In this document: in pieces, positions 21,708 through 29,521 of the stretch
Position numbering within the stretch: position 1 is the first letter of the stretch
Layout of the letters: each line of letters starts with the position of its first letter
Assembly (NCBI GenBank): GCA_001798595.1
Contig: MGSS01000152.1
Coordinates: 13,397 to 50,666, forward strand
From: Deltaproteobacteria bacterium RIFCSPLOWO2_12_FULL_60_19
Lineage (GTDB): Bacteria > Desulfobacterota > Binatia > UBA9968
Direction: 5' to 3'
Length of the DNA stretch: 37,270 nt
Notes under the pieces: generated by a model
Database searches by the model: none
Seen by the model: the letters and a program-made list of their open reading frames with translations, nothing else
Told to the model about the DNA's origin: nothing
Program-made: the position numbers and the translations under genes

Positions 21708-22739
21708 TCAGATCACGGACTGTTCCGGCAAGATCGTTTTTAACACCCGCAGATAATTCCCGCCGAGAACAAGAGCGATATCCTTCTCCTTGTAGCCCCG
21801 GCGGATCAACCCATCGAGCAACTTGGGCAGATCTTCAATCTCCTCGAAGTCTTTCACATAGGTCCGTTGGTGCAGCGGATGGTGCTGGTCTTTGAGCGTG
21901 CGCGGCCCGTCGTACTTGATAAAATCGAGCCCCAGCGCCACGTGCTCGATGCCCGCCAACTCCACCATGTAGTCGAGATGCTTGAGCAGATCGTCGAGCG
22001 TGGCGTCTTTCTTGGTCACCCGCTCCGGCAGGGCGAGAATGCCGACCAGCCCGCCCTGATCCGCGATCGCCTTGATCTGGTCGTCCGCCAGGTTGCGCAC
22101 ATTGTCGAGCATGCCGCAGGCATTGGCGTGGCTGACGATCAACGGCGCCTCCGCCACTTCGAGCGACTGGAAAAATCCTTCACGGTTCATGTGAGCCAAG
22201 TCCGCGACCATTCCCAGCCGGTTCATCTCTTTGATGACCTGCACGCCGAAGCGCGTGAGCCCTCCCTTGGTGCGATTCTCCCAAACGCCGTCCCCCAGCT
22301 CGTTGCGGAAGTTCCACGTAAGCTGCATCGACCGCAGCCCGAGCCGGTAGAAATTCCGGAGCTGGTGGATGCTCCCCTGGAGCGGCATCCCCCCCTCGAA
22401 ATGGAGCAGGAACGATATCTGCCCCGGCTTCACGTTGTCCGGCAGGTCCGAGCGCGTGCGGATCATCGAGATCATCCCTTCGGACCTGGGCGCCTCTTCC
22501 AGGAACATGTCGATGTTCTCGAGCGTCGTTTCGAGATAGCGGCCGGTGTTCTGCGAGTGCGAGTAGGAATCCCCGCCGATCGCGTAGACGCAGACATTGA
22601 TGCCGTCGCGGATCAGCCGCGGCGCGATCGCGTCGCGGATCGGGCTCTCTTCGCCGACCGATTTCCGGTAGAGTTGTTCGTAGACATCCCGGTGTCCCTC
22701 GACGACGATATGTTTTTTCAGCAGCTCCTGACCTTCCAT
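21708..22739 (-). CDS. Membrane dipeptidase family (peptidase M19) hydrolase
   Basis: 343 residues from the ATG at 22739, with AAGGAAAG upstream; the longer frame to 22793 overlaps the divergent promoter region. M19 binuclear zinc features: VEGHRDVY (His-x-Asp), LLHFEGG (bridging Glu), LIVSHANACG (His), ADLAHMNREG (His) and ALGLDFIKYDG (Asp). The fold is a TIM-barrel renal-dipeptidase type that cleaves dipeptides, D-amino-acid dipeptides or related amides. It has no signal peptide, so it is cytoplasmic. It is divergent from an oligopeptide-type uptake set (72 bases apart), an arrangement that suggests hydrolysis of imported dipeptides. Confidence 0.92.
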   Translation of the reverse strand: MEGQELLKKHIVVEGHRDVYEQLYRKSVGEESPIRDAIAPRLIRDGINVCVYAIGGDSYSHSQNTGRYLETTLENIDMFLEEAPRSEGMISMIRTRSDLPDNVKPGQISFLLHFEGGMPLQGSIHQLRNFYRLGLRSMQLTWNFRNELGDGVWENRTKGGLTRFGVQVIKEMNRLGMVADLAHMNREGFFQSLEVAEAPLIVSHANACGMLDNVRNLADDQIKAIADQGGLVGILALPERVTKKDATLDDLLKHLDYMVELAGIEHVALGLDFIKYDGPRTLKDQHHPLHQRTYVKDFEEIEDLPKLLDGLIRRGYKEKDIALVLGGNYLRVLKTILPEQSVI

Positions 22740-22811
22740 AGACTTTCCTTTTCCCTTGAAGAACCCTCTCGCTTGGGGTACTAATAGCCGCAAAACGAAT
22801 CCGACGCAAGC

Positions 22812-24431
22812 GTGAATTTAACTTTGGTTTTCTTATTCAGAAAAGGCCGGCTCAGGCCCGTTTTCGCCCTCCTGATTCTACTCATTTTCTCCGGCTGCAA
22901 CCCGTTTTCCCGCGGCGGCGACGACAAAGTCTTTCGCGTCAACCTCAGCACCGAGCCTCCCAGCCTCGACTGGTCTTTGGCCACCGATCATGCCTCCTTC
23001 AACGTCATCGCCAACCTGATGGTCGGGCTGGCGGATTTCGACAAGAGCCTGAAACCCGTGCCGATCGTCGCTAAATCGTGGAACGTCCTCGAACGCGGCC
23101 GGCGAATCGTCTTTCATTTGCGGGACGACCTGACCTGGAGCGACGGAAAAAAGGTGACGGCCGAGGATTTCGAATATTCCTGGAAGCGGCTGCTCGATCC
23201 AAAAACCGCGTCGCAGTACGCCTATATCCTCTTCGATATCGTCAACGCGGAGGAATTCAATCAGGGGAAACTCGCCGACGCGGATCAGGTGGGAGTGAAG
23301 GCGACGGACGAGCGGACGCTGGAGGTGCGCTTGAAGCATCCCGCGCCCTATTTTCTCTCGATCGCCACTTTCGAGGTGACCTACCCGCAGCGGCGGGACG
23401 TGATCGAGAAGCACGGCACTAAATGGACCGATCCGGAGAACATCGTCACCAACGGGCCGTTTCTGCTGGCCTCGTGGAAGCACGAGAATGAAATCCAGCT
23501 CAAAGCCAATCCCAACTTTTTCCTCGGCAAGCCCGCCATCGAAACGGTCGAGATGTATATGATCACCGAAAAGACGACGTCTCTGGCGTTATACGAGCAG
23601 GGCAAGCTCGACTTTCTCGACAACTACAGCATCCCGACGTTGGAGAAGCCCCGTCTCTCCAAGGGCCCCGGCTTCCGGCGGGTGCCGCAGCTGAGAGGAG
23701 AGTATTACGGCTTTGCGGTGGACAGGAAGCCCTTCGACGACGTGCGGGTGCGCAAGGCGTTTGCCATGGCGATCGACCGCAGCGTCTTTCCCAGGATTCT
23801 TCACGGCGGAGAGCAGCCTGCGACCTCGTGGATTCCGCCCGGCATGCTCGCTCACAATCCCAAGATCGGCCTGACCTACAACCCGCCTGAAGCCCGGAGG
23901 CTGCTGCGCGAGGCCGGCTATCCGGAGGGAAAAGGTTTTCCCAGGGTCACGGTCAGCTACAACACGCTCGAACACCACAAGCTGGTCGCCGAAGCGATCC
24001 AGGGCATGTGGCAGCGCAACCTGGGCGTCGTGGTGCAACTGGAAAATCAGGATTGGAAAGTCTATCTGAAGAAACTTGAGACCGATCCGCCCCCGGTCTT
24101 TCGCAGCGGCTGGGGCGCGGACTATCCCGATCCCGACAACTTCATGAAACTTTTCACCTCGCTCAGCGGGAATAATCACGGCCGCTGGAAAAGTCCGCGT
24201 TATGACGAGCTGTTGGAGGAGGCGGCGAGAGAGATGAGCGAAAAGAAGCGCATCCGCCTGTACGACGAGGCGCAGAAGATTCTGTGCGAAACCGAGGTCG
24301 CGATCATGCCGCTCTTCGTCGTAGTCGAGAGCACCGTGCTGAATCCGCGATTCACCGGCCTCGAATATAACTCGATGAGCCGGATGGTCCTGCGCCACGT
24401 GAGACCAAAAAAAGTGAGCAGTGAGAAGTGA
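22812..24431 (+). CDS. Oligopeptide/dipeptide ABC transporter substrate-binding lipoprotein
   Basis: 539 residues, SBP_bac_5 (OppA/DppA) family. The GTG start at 22812 is taken because it gives a complete lipoprotein signal: basic N-region, hydrophobic stretch, lipobox IFSGC with Cys29. Family landmarks: NLSTEPPSLDWSLATDHAS, VFHLRDDLTWSDGKKVTAED, NGPFLLASW, RVRKAFAMAIDR and SGWGADYPDPDNFM. It would be anchored to a membrane and deliver peptides to the permeases encoded next. The last codons (KVSSEK and stop) are formed by a GTGAGCAGTGAG stutter element. The gene diverges from the dipeptidase gene. Confidence 0.93.
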   Translation: MNLTLVFLFRKGRLRPVFALLILLIFSGCNPFSRGGDDKVFRVNLSTEPPSLDWSLATDHASFNVIANLMVGLADFDKSLKPVPIVAKSWNVLERGRRIVFHLRDDLTWSDGKKVTAEDFEYSWKRLLDPKTASQYAYILFDIVNAEEFNQGKLADADQVGVKATDERTLEVRLKHPAPYFLSIATFEVTYPQRRDVIEKHGTKWTDPENIVTNGPFLLASWKHENEIQLKANPNFFLGKPAIETVEMYMITEKTTSLALYEQGKLDFLDNYSIPTLEKPRLSKGPGFRRVPQLRGEYYGFAVDRKPFDDVRVRKAFAMAIDRSVFPRILHGGEQPATSWIPPGMLAHNPKIGLTYNPPEARRLLREAGYPEGKGFPRVTVSYNTLEHHKLVAEAIQGMWQRNLGVVVQLENQDWKVYLKKLETDPPPVFRSGWGADYPDPDNFMKLFTSLSGNNHGRWKSPRYDELLEEAAREMSEKKRIRLYDEAQKILCETEVAIMPLFVVVESTVLNPRFTGLEYNSMSRMVLRHVRPKKVSSEK

Positions 24432-24506
24432 GCCGTGAGCAGTAACCGCAAAACGCCACGAACCGAATGCCTGTTAACTTCTCACTACTCACCCCTCACT
24501 GCTCAC
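24414..24506. repeat. GTGAGCAGTGAG stuttered palindrome
   Basis: GTGAGCAGTGAG (24414-24425) is matched by its perfect complement CTCACTGCTCAC (24495-24506), with more GTGAG/CTCAC words between. The left arm encodes the C-terminus and stop of OppA; the right arm ends seven bases before the OppB start codon. Confidence 0.7.
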
Positions 24507-24513
24507 TAATTTC

Positions 24514-25431
24514 ATGATCCGCTTTTTAGCAAAGCGTCTGCTTCACGGCCTGGCCGTTCTCTGGGTCGTGGTGACGCTGACTTTCGTGCTGCTCCGCATT
24601 TTGCCGGGCGGCCCGTTCGACAGCGAGCGACGTCTGCCGCCCGAGATCATGGCCAACATCCAGGCCAAGTACCATCTCGACGAGCCCTGGCTGAAGCAGT
24701 ACGCGCGCTATCTCGCGGGCGTCGCGCAGGGTGACCTCGGTCCGTCTTACAAATACATCGACCGGACCGTGAGCGATATCATCAAAGACACGCTTCCGAC
24801 CTCGACCCTGTTGGGCGTGCTGGCGCTTGTCTTCGCCGTCGTTCTTGCATTTCCGCTCGCCGTCGCCGCCGCGGCGTATCACAACCGCTGGGCCGACCGC
24901 GGCTGCGTCTTCCTGGCGACGCTCGGCATCTCGCTGCCGCATTTTCTGCTCGGCGCCGCGTTGATTTGGGTGTTCTCTCTCAAGTTGGGCTGGTTTCAGG
25001 CGGCCCGCTGGGGCTCGCCGGACAGCGCGGTGCTACCGACGATCACTCTCGGCGCGATGCCGTGCGCCTACTTCACCTACCTGCTTCGCTCTTCGCTGCT
25101 CGAAACCCTGGGCGAAGATTTTATCCGGACAGCCCGCGCCAAAGGACTCAAGGAACCGTTCGTGCTCTTCAAGCATGCCGTGCGTAATTCGCTGATTCCG
25201 GTCCTGACCCTCCTGGGCCCGCTCTTCGCGACTCTGGTCGCCGGCTCCTTTGTCGTGGAATACGTCTTCGCCATCCCCGGCATGGGCCGCTTTTTCATCT
25301 CCGCCGTCACCGACCGGGACTACCCGCTGATCACCGGCGTGACGCTCGTGTACACGGCGATTCTCGTCTGCGCCAATCTTTTGGTGGATATGTGCTATTC
25401 GCTGGTCGATCCGCGGATCAGGGTTCGTTGA
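24514..25431 (+). CDS. Peptide ABC transporter permease, OppB/DppB type
   Basis: 305 residues, about six membrane segments, starting MIRFLAKRLLHGLAVLWVVV. The conserved N-terminal LRILPGGPFD and the EAA loop (LLETLGEDFIRTARAKGL) for ATPase contact are present, followed by GSFVVEYVFAIPGMGR and the final DPRIRVR. No Shine-Dalgarno is visible because the stuttered repeat lies directly upstream. Inner-membrane pore half for peptide import, partnering with OppC. It follows OppA by 82 bases. Confidence 0.94.
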   Translation: MIRFLAKRLLHGLAVLWVVVTLTFVLLRILPGGPFDSERRLPPEIMANIQAKYHLDEPWLKQYARYLAGVAQGDLGPSYKYIDRTVSDIIKDTLPTSTLLGVLALVFAVVLAFPLAVAAAAYHNRWADRGCVFLATLGISLPHFLLGAALIWVFSLKLGWFQAARWGSPDSAVLPTITLGAMPCAYFTYLLRSSLLETLGEDFIRTARAKGLKEPFVLFKHAVRNSLIPVLTLLGPLFATLVAGSFVVEYVFAIPGMGRFFISAVTDRDYPLITGVTLVYTAILVCANLLVDMCYSLVDPRIRVR

Positions 25432-25441
25432 GGACAACGCG

Positions 25442-26290
25442 ATGAAACTCTTTCAACGACTGGCCGGCGAGTTCCGGCGGAATCGCCTGCTGACGGCGAG
25501 TCTCGCCTTCATCGCGCTCGTCACCCTCGCCGGTTTTCTCGCTCCGCTCATCTCGCCCTATTCGCCGGGAGGATTCGAGGAGCAGCGGCTGCTCGAAGTG
25601 CCGAGCGCAGCCCACTGGCTGGGGACAGATGAGCTGGGACGCGATGTGCTGACGCGCATCCTCTACGGCGCGCGCGTCTCCATCGCCGTCGGGCTTGGGA
25701 CGGCGCTGATCGCGTTGCTCATCGGAACATTCTACGGCCTAGTCTCCGGCTACGCCGGCGGCGCGCTGGATAGTTTTCTCATGCGCGTCGTGGATATCTT
25801 CTATGGCCTGCCCGACCTGCTGATCTTCGTCCTGCTGTCGCTCTTTTTGGGCCGCAACATCACCGGTGTTCTGATCGCGCTCGGACTCATCACCTGGGTC
25901 CGCTTCGCTAGAATCACGAGAGGACAGGTCCTTCAAGCAAAAGAGCTGATCTACGTCGAAGGCGCCAGGGCGATCGGCGCGTCCCACGTGAGGATTCTCC
26001 TGCGCCACATTCTCCCCAACATCTTCGCGCCGCTCCTGGTCACGCTTACCTTCAGCATTCCCGCCGCGATTCTCTCGGAGTCCACGCTGAGCTTCATCGG
26101 CCTCGGCATCAACGACCCCTACAACGCCTGGGGCACGAGCTGGGGAACGCTAGCGCAGGACGGCTGGCGCGCCATGCGCACCTACCCGCACCTGATCTTC
26201 TTCCCGGCGCTGGCGATCTTTCTCACCATCCTGGCATTTAATTTCTTAGGCAACGGGTTGAGGGATATTTTGGACCCGAAGAGAAATTAG
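25442..26290 (+). CDS. Peptide ABC transporter permease, OppC/DppC type
   Basis: 282 residues with N-terminal OppC cytoplasmic segment and membrane helix (LAGEFRRNRLLTASLAFIAL), periplasmic HWLGTDELGRDVLTRILYGA, the EAA loop (YVEGARAIGASHVRILLRHI) and ESTLSFIGLGINDP. GAGGA lies seven bases before the ATG, ten bases after OppB. The ATPase genes (oppD and oppF) do not follow; the next genes are a toxin-antitoxin pair. The transporter must use ATPases encoded elsewhere. Confidence 0.94.
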   Translation: MKLFQRLAGEFRRNRLLTASLAFIALVTLAGFLAPLISPYSPGGFEEQRLLEVPSAAHWLGTDELGRDVLTRILYGARVSIAVGLGTALIALLIGTFYGLVSGYAGGALDSFLMRVVDIFYGLPDLLIFVLLSLFLGRNITGVLIALGLITWVRFARITRGQVLQAKELIYVEGARAIGASHVRILLRHILPNIFAPLLVTLTFSIPAAILSESTLSFIGLGINDPYNAWGTSWGTLAQDGWRAMRTYPHLIFFPALAIFLTILAFNFLGNGLRDILDPKRN

Positions 26291-26341
26291 AAAGTGCTTC
26301 TCTCTCTTGTCGAACCCTTCGCCGGAGCCGTATGCCCGAAT

Positions 26342-26370
26342 TTGACAATGGGGAATGCTTTTCTTACTAT
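26342..26370 (+). promoter_or_regulatory. Sigma70 promoter of the DUF433/DUF5615 pair
   Basis: TTGACA (26342-26347), a 17-base spacer and TACTAT (26365-26370), a near-consensus promoter 43 bases above the antitoxin ATG. Confidence 0.75.
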
Positions 26371-26412
26371 CAGGGACAGGCGCTCCGTAGGTTCCGTGGA
26401 GGAGGCTGAATC

Positions 26413-26697
26413 ATGACGCAGGCTGCAATAAAGACACTCCACCCTCACATCGACGCTCGCGCGGACTACTGCGGTGGACATCCCATCATCACAGGAACAA
26501 AATTTCCTGTGCACTCCGTAGTGAATTACGTCCTACGGCAAGGGCTTTCTCCGGAAGAACTGGTCAAGGAATTCTCGCACCTGACCTTGGCGCAAGTCTA
26601 TGACGCCCTCTCGTACTATTACGACCACAAGGAAGAAATCGACCGAGAGCTGGACGAGTCCACCGAGGACAAGCTTAGAGCAGCGAAGCACATCTAA
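26413..26697 (+). CDS. DUF433 antitoxin
   Basis: 94 residues. The DUF433 helix-turn-helix core is visible: HPIITGTKFPVHSVVNYVLR, then SPEELVKEFSHLTLAQVYDA and LSYYYDHKEEID. These small DNA-binding antitoxins pair with PIN-like DUF5615 toxins. GGAGGAGG lies seven bases before the ATG. The stop TAA overlaps the toxin ATG (TAATG). A strong promoter lies directly upstream. Confidence 0.9.
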   Translation: MTQAAIKTLHPHIDARADYCGGHPIITGTKFPVHSVVNYVLRQGLSPEELVKEFSHLTLAQVYDALSYYYDHKEEIDRELDESTEDKLRAAKHI

Positions 26698-27044
26698 TGG
26701 CGGACATCACCCTGCTGTTGGATGAGGATGTACGGGTAGTTCTCGGCGAGATCCTCCGGCAGCGTGGTTATGATGTTATCCATGTCCTGGAGGTGGGTCG
26801 GACCGGGAGAAGCGATTCGGAGCAACTCGATTACGCTACCATCCAAGGGCGCGCGATACTAACTCACAATATCCGCCACTACATACTGCTGGACAACCAG
26901 TACCGTCGGGAAGGCAAAGACCACGCCGGAATTCTCCTCTCCGACCAGATTCCGCTAAGGGATCTGCTGCAGAGAACTCTACGGTTCCTGAGCCGTCACA
27001 GCGCCGACGAAGTAGCAAACATGGTGATGTGGTTAAAAGATTAG
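26697..27044 (+). CDS. DUF5615 PIN-like toxin
   Basis: 115 residues: LLLDEDVRVVLGEILRQRGY at the N-terminus (PIN-like acidic pair), HVLEVGRTGRSDSEQLDYA, and ILTHNIRHYILL, where the usual ILTxNxxDF has His in place of Asp. Family members are PIN-like nucleases (Mut7-C relatives). The Asp-to-His change at a normally acidic site is worth noting and could reduce activity. Translation is coupled to the antitoxin. Confidence 0.88.
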   Translation: MADITLLLDEDVRVVLGEILRQRGYDVIHVLEVGRTGRSDSEQLDYATIQGRAILTHNIRHYILLDNQYRREGKDHAGILLSDQIPLRDLLQRTLRFLSRHSADEVANMVMWLKD

Positions 27045-27096
27045 CAGGCCGCTGAGATGTAGAGCGCCTGCTGTCGGAAGAATAGGAGGACCGACG

Positions 27097-27312
27097 AAGA
27101 TCAAAAGAGTAAAAATTAACCTGAAGTCGCTGGAAGATGTCGGCAAGGAGACGGCACACGTGATGCGATCGCTTGCGAGCGGCAAGAAAGTCGCGCCTAA
27201 ATCCCACGAGGTTATCTTTGCCGACTTTGTGGCGCTGCGAAGCTTTCTTACGCCAAAGCGTCTTGAGCTGATTCGCCTGATCCGTAAGCACGCTCCCAGC
27301 TCCATCGCTTGA
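27097..27312 (+). pseudogene. Remnant of a winged-helix (HVO_A0114-like) DNA-binding protein
   Basis: The frame from 27097 to the TGA at 27310-27312 reads KIKRVKINLKSLEDVGKE, then KSHEVIFADFVALRSFLTPK and RLELIRLIRKHAPSS. This is the N-terminal half of small HTH proteins that normally continue into the rest of the winged helix. AGGAGG (27084-27089) is spaced seven bases from AAG at 27097, exactly where an ATG should be, so the start codon seems mutated (ATG to AAG). It is also cut short after HAPSS. Start loss plus truncation indicate a decaying gene, perhaps an antitoxin relic. Confidence 0.6.
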
Positions 27313-27375
27313 CCGGGGACATACTTTCTTCTAGGCTTTCACCAAACGTTGAAACGGATAAGGGAGGAACGACAG

Positions 27376-27732
27376 ATGAACTACCGTCTCGAGCATGTGG
27401 CGATTCAGTGCAAGGACTTGCAGGAGTCGATCAAATTTTACCAGAAACTTTTCGGCGGGGAGCCGACGCCGATCCGCAAAGGCGGCGCGGGTTACGGCTT
27501 TTGCTTTCTCAAGGTCAACGGCGAGGCGCCGTTGCAGCTGATGGAGTCCGACGGCCCGATCGGAGTACACCACTACGGATTTGTCACCGACGACGTGGAG
27601 GCCGTGGCCAAGGAGTTCAAGGAGAAAGGAACGAAAATTCTGCGCGAGAACCGCGACGCCGCCGGCAAGCTCACGACGATCTTTTTCCAGGACCCGAACG
27701 GCCTGCAAATAGAGGTGAGGGTTCCCAGGTAA
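27376..27732 (+). CDS. VOC-superfamily (glyoxalase/bleomycin-resistance fold) protein
   Basis: 118 residues, one complete VOC domain of two beta-alpha-beta-beta-beta modules. Start ATG 27376 with GGGAGG eight bases upstream. Metal-ligand positions: His7 in RLEHVAIQC, His in GVHHYGFVTDD, and Glu in GLQIEVRV. FFQDPNGLQIEV is the usual C-terminal signature. It could be a lyase, isomerase, dioxygenase or lactoylglutathione-lyase relative; the substrate is not predictable. It stands alone between toxin-antitoxin remains and a MITE-like element. Confidence 0.88.
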   Translation: MNYRLEHVAIQCKDLQESIKFYQKLFGGEPTPIRKGGAGYGFCFLKVNGEAPLQLMESDGPIGVHHYGFVTDDVEAVAKEFKEKGTKILRENRDAAGKLTTIFFQDPNGLQIEVRVPR

Positions 27733-27782
27733 AGTCTCGGTCGTTCGTATTGGTATTTAGGCTGCGGTAGATTAAAGATTTC

Positions 27783-28089
27783 CAGGCTGGTCAAAAAGGT
27801 CCAAGTTGAGATAGTCACAAGGCGCGCGAAAGACCGCCCTTCGACTAGGCTCAGGACAGGTGTGCGGAGGCGTACTTTTTAGTACGTTGACGCGAAGCGG
27901 GCCGAGCGCAACTATCACCACCGCCCGCCTGGGGGTCTCTTGGAGGGCCTATGCGTGGGACGAGGAACGCCAACCGTACCTCCTGGTTACTCTTATCTCC
28001 TGGGAGCAGCGTAATATCGACGTATCGCATCGGCCCGGAGAGAGATTCCCAGGCGGGCTGACGGCAGATGAGCTTTTTTCAACAGCCTG
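27783..28089. mobile_element. MITE-like palindromic element
   Basis: Terminal inverted repeats CAGGCTGGTCAAAAAGG (27783-27799) and GCTTTTTTCAACAGCCTG (28072-28089), with a central hairpin CGTACT-TTTT-AGTACG at 27871-27886. The left arm has been interrupted by a CCCTTCGACTAGGCTCAGGA unit (27837-27860), relatives of which occur at 8803, 10628 and 10711. The right arm has grown by about 150 bp. There is no transposase; it is probably a non-autonomous element. The stretch 27733-28190 has no other gene. Confidence 0.65.
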
Positions 28090-28126
28090 AACAAAGCCAG
28101 CTTTTACAAACGGTTAGGTCCCAAAG

Positions 28127-28155
28127 TTGACTTTTCGTATCGGGATGTATAACAT
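28127..28155 (+). promoter_or_regulatory. Promoter of the rhodanese-ThiF gene
   Basis: TTGACT (28127-28132), a 17-base spacer and TAACAT (28150-28155), 37 bases above the ATG. Confidence 0.5.
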
Positions 28156-28191
28156 AGACTCACAAGGTCCAAGAACTGACTCGGAGGATTC

Positions 28192-29370
28192 ATGGCCAAG
28201 ACCTTCAAAGACTTAATGAATGAGGCGCGGAAAGAGGTGAAAGAAATCTCGCCTCAAGAGGCCAAAGGGCTCCTCGAAAACAACGGCAAATACACGCTCC
28301 TGGACGTGCGCGAGAAGGACGAGTATCGCGAGGGGCATCTTGAGCGCGCCGTCTCCCTGCCGCGCGGCTTTCTTGAATTAAAAGTCGAGACCACCGTTCC
28401 GGAAAAGTCCACGCCGATCATCGCCTATTGCGCCGGCGGCGTCCGCTCGCTTCTGGCGGCCAACGCGTTAAAAGAGATGGGGTATCGGAACGTCATCTCG
28501 ATGTCGGGCGGCTTCACCGCCTGGAAGACCGCGGGCTACAAATGGGTGCAGGACCATCAGTTTACCCAGGAACAAACGACGCGCTACAGCCGCCATTTCC
28601 TGTTGCCGGAGGTCGGTGAAGAAGGCCAGGCGAAACTACTCAAGGCGAAAGTTCTTATGGTAGGCGCGGGCGGGCTTGGCTCGCCGTCGGCCTATTATCT
28701 GGCGGCGGCCGGCGTGGGAACGCTCGGCATCATCGACAACGACGTGGTCGATCTCTCCAACTTGCAGCGCCAGATTCTCCACACCAACGACCGCATCGGC
28801 ATGCCCAAGGTCGAGTCGGCGAAGCTGACGCTGCAAGGGCTGAACCCCGATGTCCGCGTCATCCCTTACCAGGACAAGCTCACGTCGAAAAACATCATGG
28901 AGATCATCAAGGACTACGATATTATCGTGGACGGCTGCGACAATTTCCCCACGCGTTATCTGGTCAACGACGCCTGCGTCCTGGCGAACAAGCCGAACGT
29001 CCACGGCAGCATCTTCCAGTTCGACGGCCAGGCCTCCGTCTTCTATCCCGGTAAAGGCCCCTGCTACCGCTGCCTCTACCCCCAGCCGCCCCCGGCGGAA
29101 ATGGCGCCGAGCTGCGCCGAGGCCGGGGTGCTCGGCGTGCTGCCGGGGCTGATCGGGACGATTCAGGCCTTGGAGACGATCAAGCTGATCCTCGGCAAGG
29201 GAGACCCGTTGGTCGGAAGGCTTCTCTGCTTCAATACGCTCACGATGGAAATCGCGATGCTGAATCTGAAGCGCGACCCCGGTTGCCCGATGTGCGGCGA
29301 CAACCCGACCATCAAAGCGCTGATCGACTACGAGGAGTTCTGCAGCCTGCGGGCCGCGCACGCGGCGTAA
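28192..29370 (+). CDS. Rhodanese-ThiF/MoeB-type sulfur-carrier adenylyltransferase fusion
   Basis: 392 residues. Residues 15-120 are a rhodanese domain with active-site loop YCAGGVRS (Cys80). Residues 125-385 are an E1-like ThiF/MoeB domain: ATP-binding GAGGLGSP (about 158-165), DNDVVDLSNLQRQ, catalytic-type Cys308 in APSCAEAGVLG, and zinc ligands Cys291/Cys294 and Cys365/Cys368. It should adenylate the C-terminal Gly-Gly of a ThiS/MoaD-like carrier and hand over sulfur. Known fusions such as MOCS3 place rhodanese at the C-terminus; here it is N-terminal. GGAGG precedes the ATG and a strong terminator follows. Confidence 0.92.
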   Translation: MAKTFKDLMNEARKEVKEISPQEAKGLLENNGKYTLLDVREKDEYREGHLERAVSLPRGFLELKVETTVPEKSTPIIAYCAGGVRSLLAANALKEMGYRNVISMSGGFTAWKTAGYKWVQDHQFTQEQTTRYSRHFLLPEVGEEGQAKLLKAKVLMVGAGGLGSPSAYYLAAAGVGTLGIIDNDVVDLSNLQRQILHTNDRIGMPKVESAKLTLQGLNPDVRVIPYQDKLTSKNIMEIIKDYDIIVDGCDNFPTRYLVNDACVLANKPNVHGSIFQFDGQASVFYPGKGPCYRCLYPQPPPAEMAPSCAEAGVLGVLPGLIGTIQALETIKLILGKGDPLVGRLLCFNTLTMEIAMLNLKRDPGCPMCGDNPTIKALIDYEEFCSLRAAHAA

Positions 29371-29389
29371 GCGCGATGCGCGCCAACTG

Positions 29390-29422
29390 AAAAAAGGCCG
29401 GCGGCAACGTCGGCCTTTTTTT
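29390..29422. terminator. Rho-independent terminator
   Basis: AAAAAGGCCG, a ten-base loop region, then CGGCCTTTTTTT: a 10-bp stem followed by a T-run, 20 bases after the fusion gene's stop. Confidence 0.85.
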
Positions 29423-29446
29423 GTTCAAGGGTTCAAAAGTTCAAGG
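29423..29446. repeat. GTTCAA words at 8-bp spacing
   Basis: GTTCAA at 29423, 29431 and 29439. It is a short relative of the blocks at 8745, 10540 and 11836, starting right behind the terminator. Confidence 0.5.
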
Positions 29447-29521
29447 GGGGCCATCCCGTCACCGGTTCGCCGATTCCCCGATGCGGGAGAAACGGAGAAG
29501 AGTGAAAGAAACCAAGGTGGG

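Noticed and set aside
27860-28090. 76-residue plus-strand frame
   Set aside because: Lies wholly inside the MITE-like palindrome and has no RBS.
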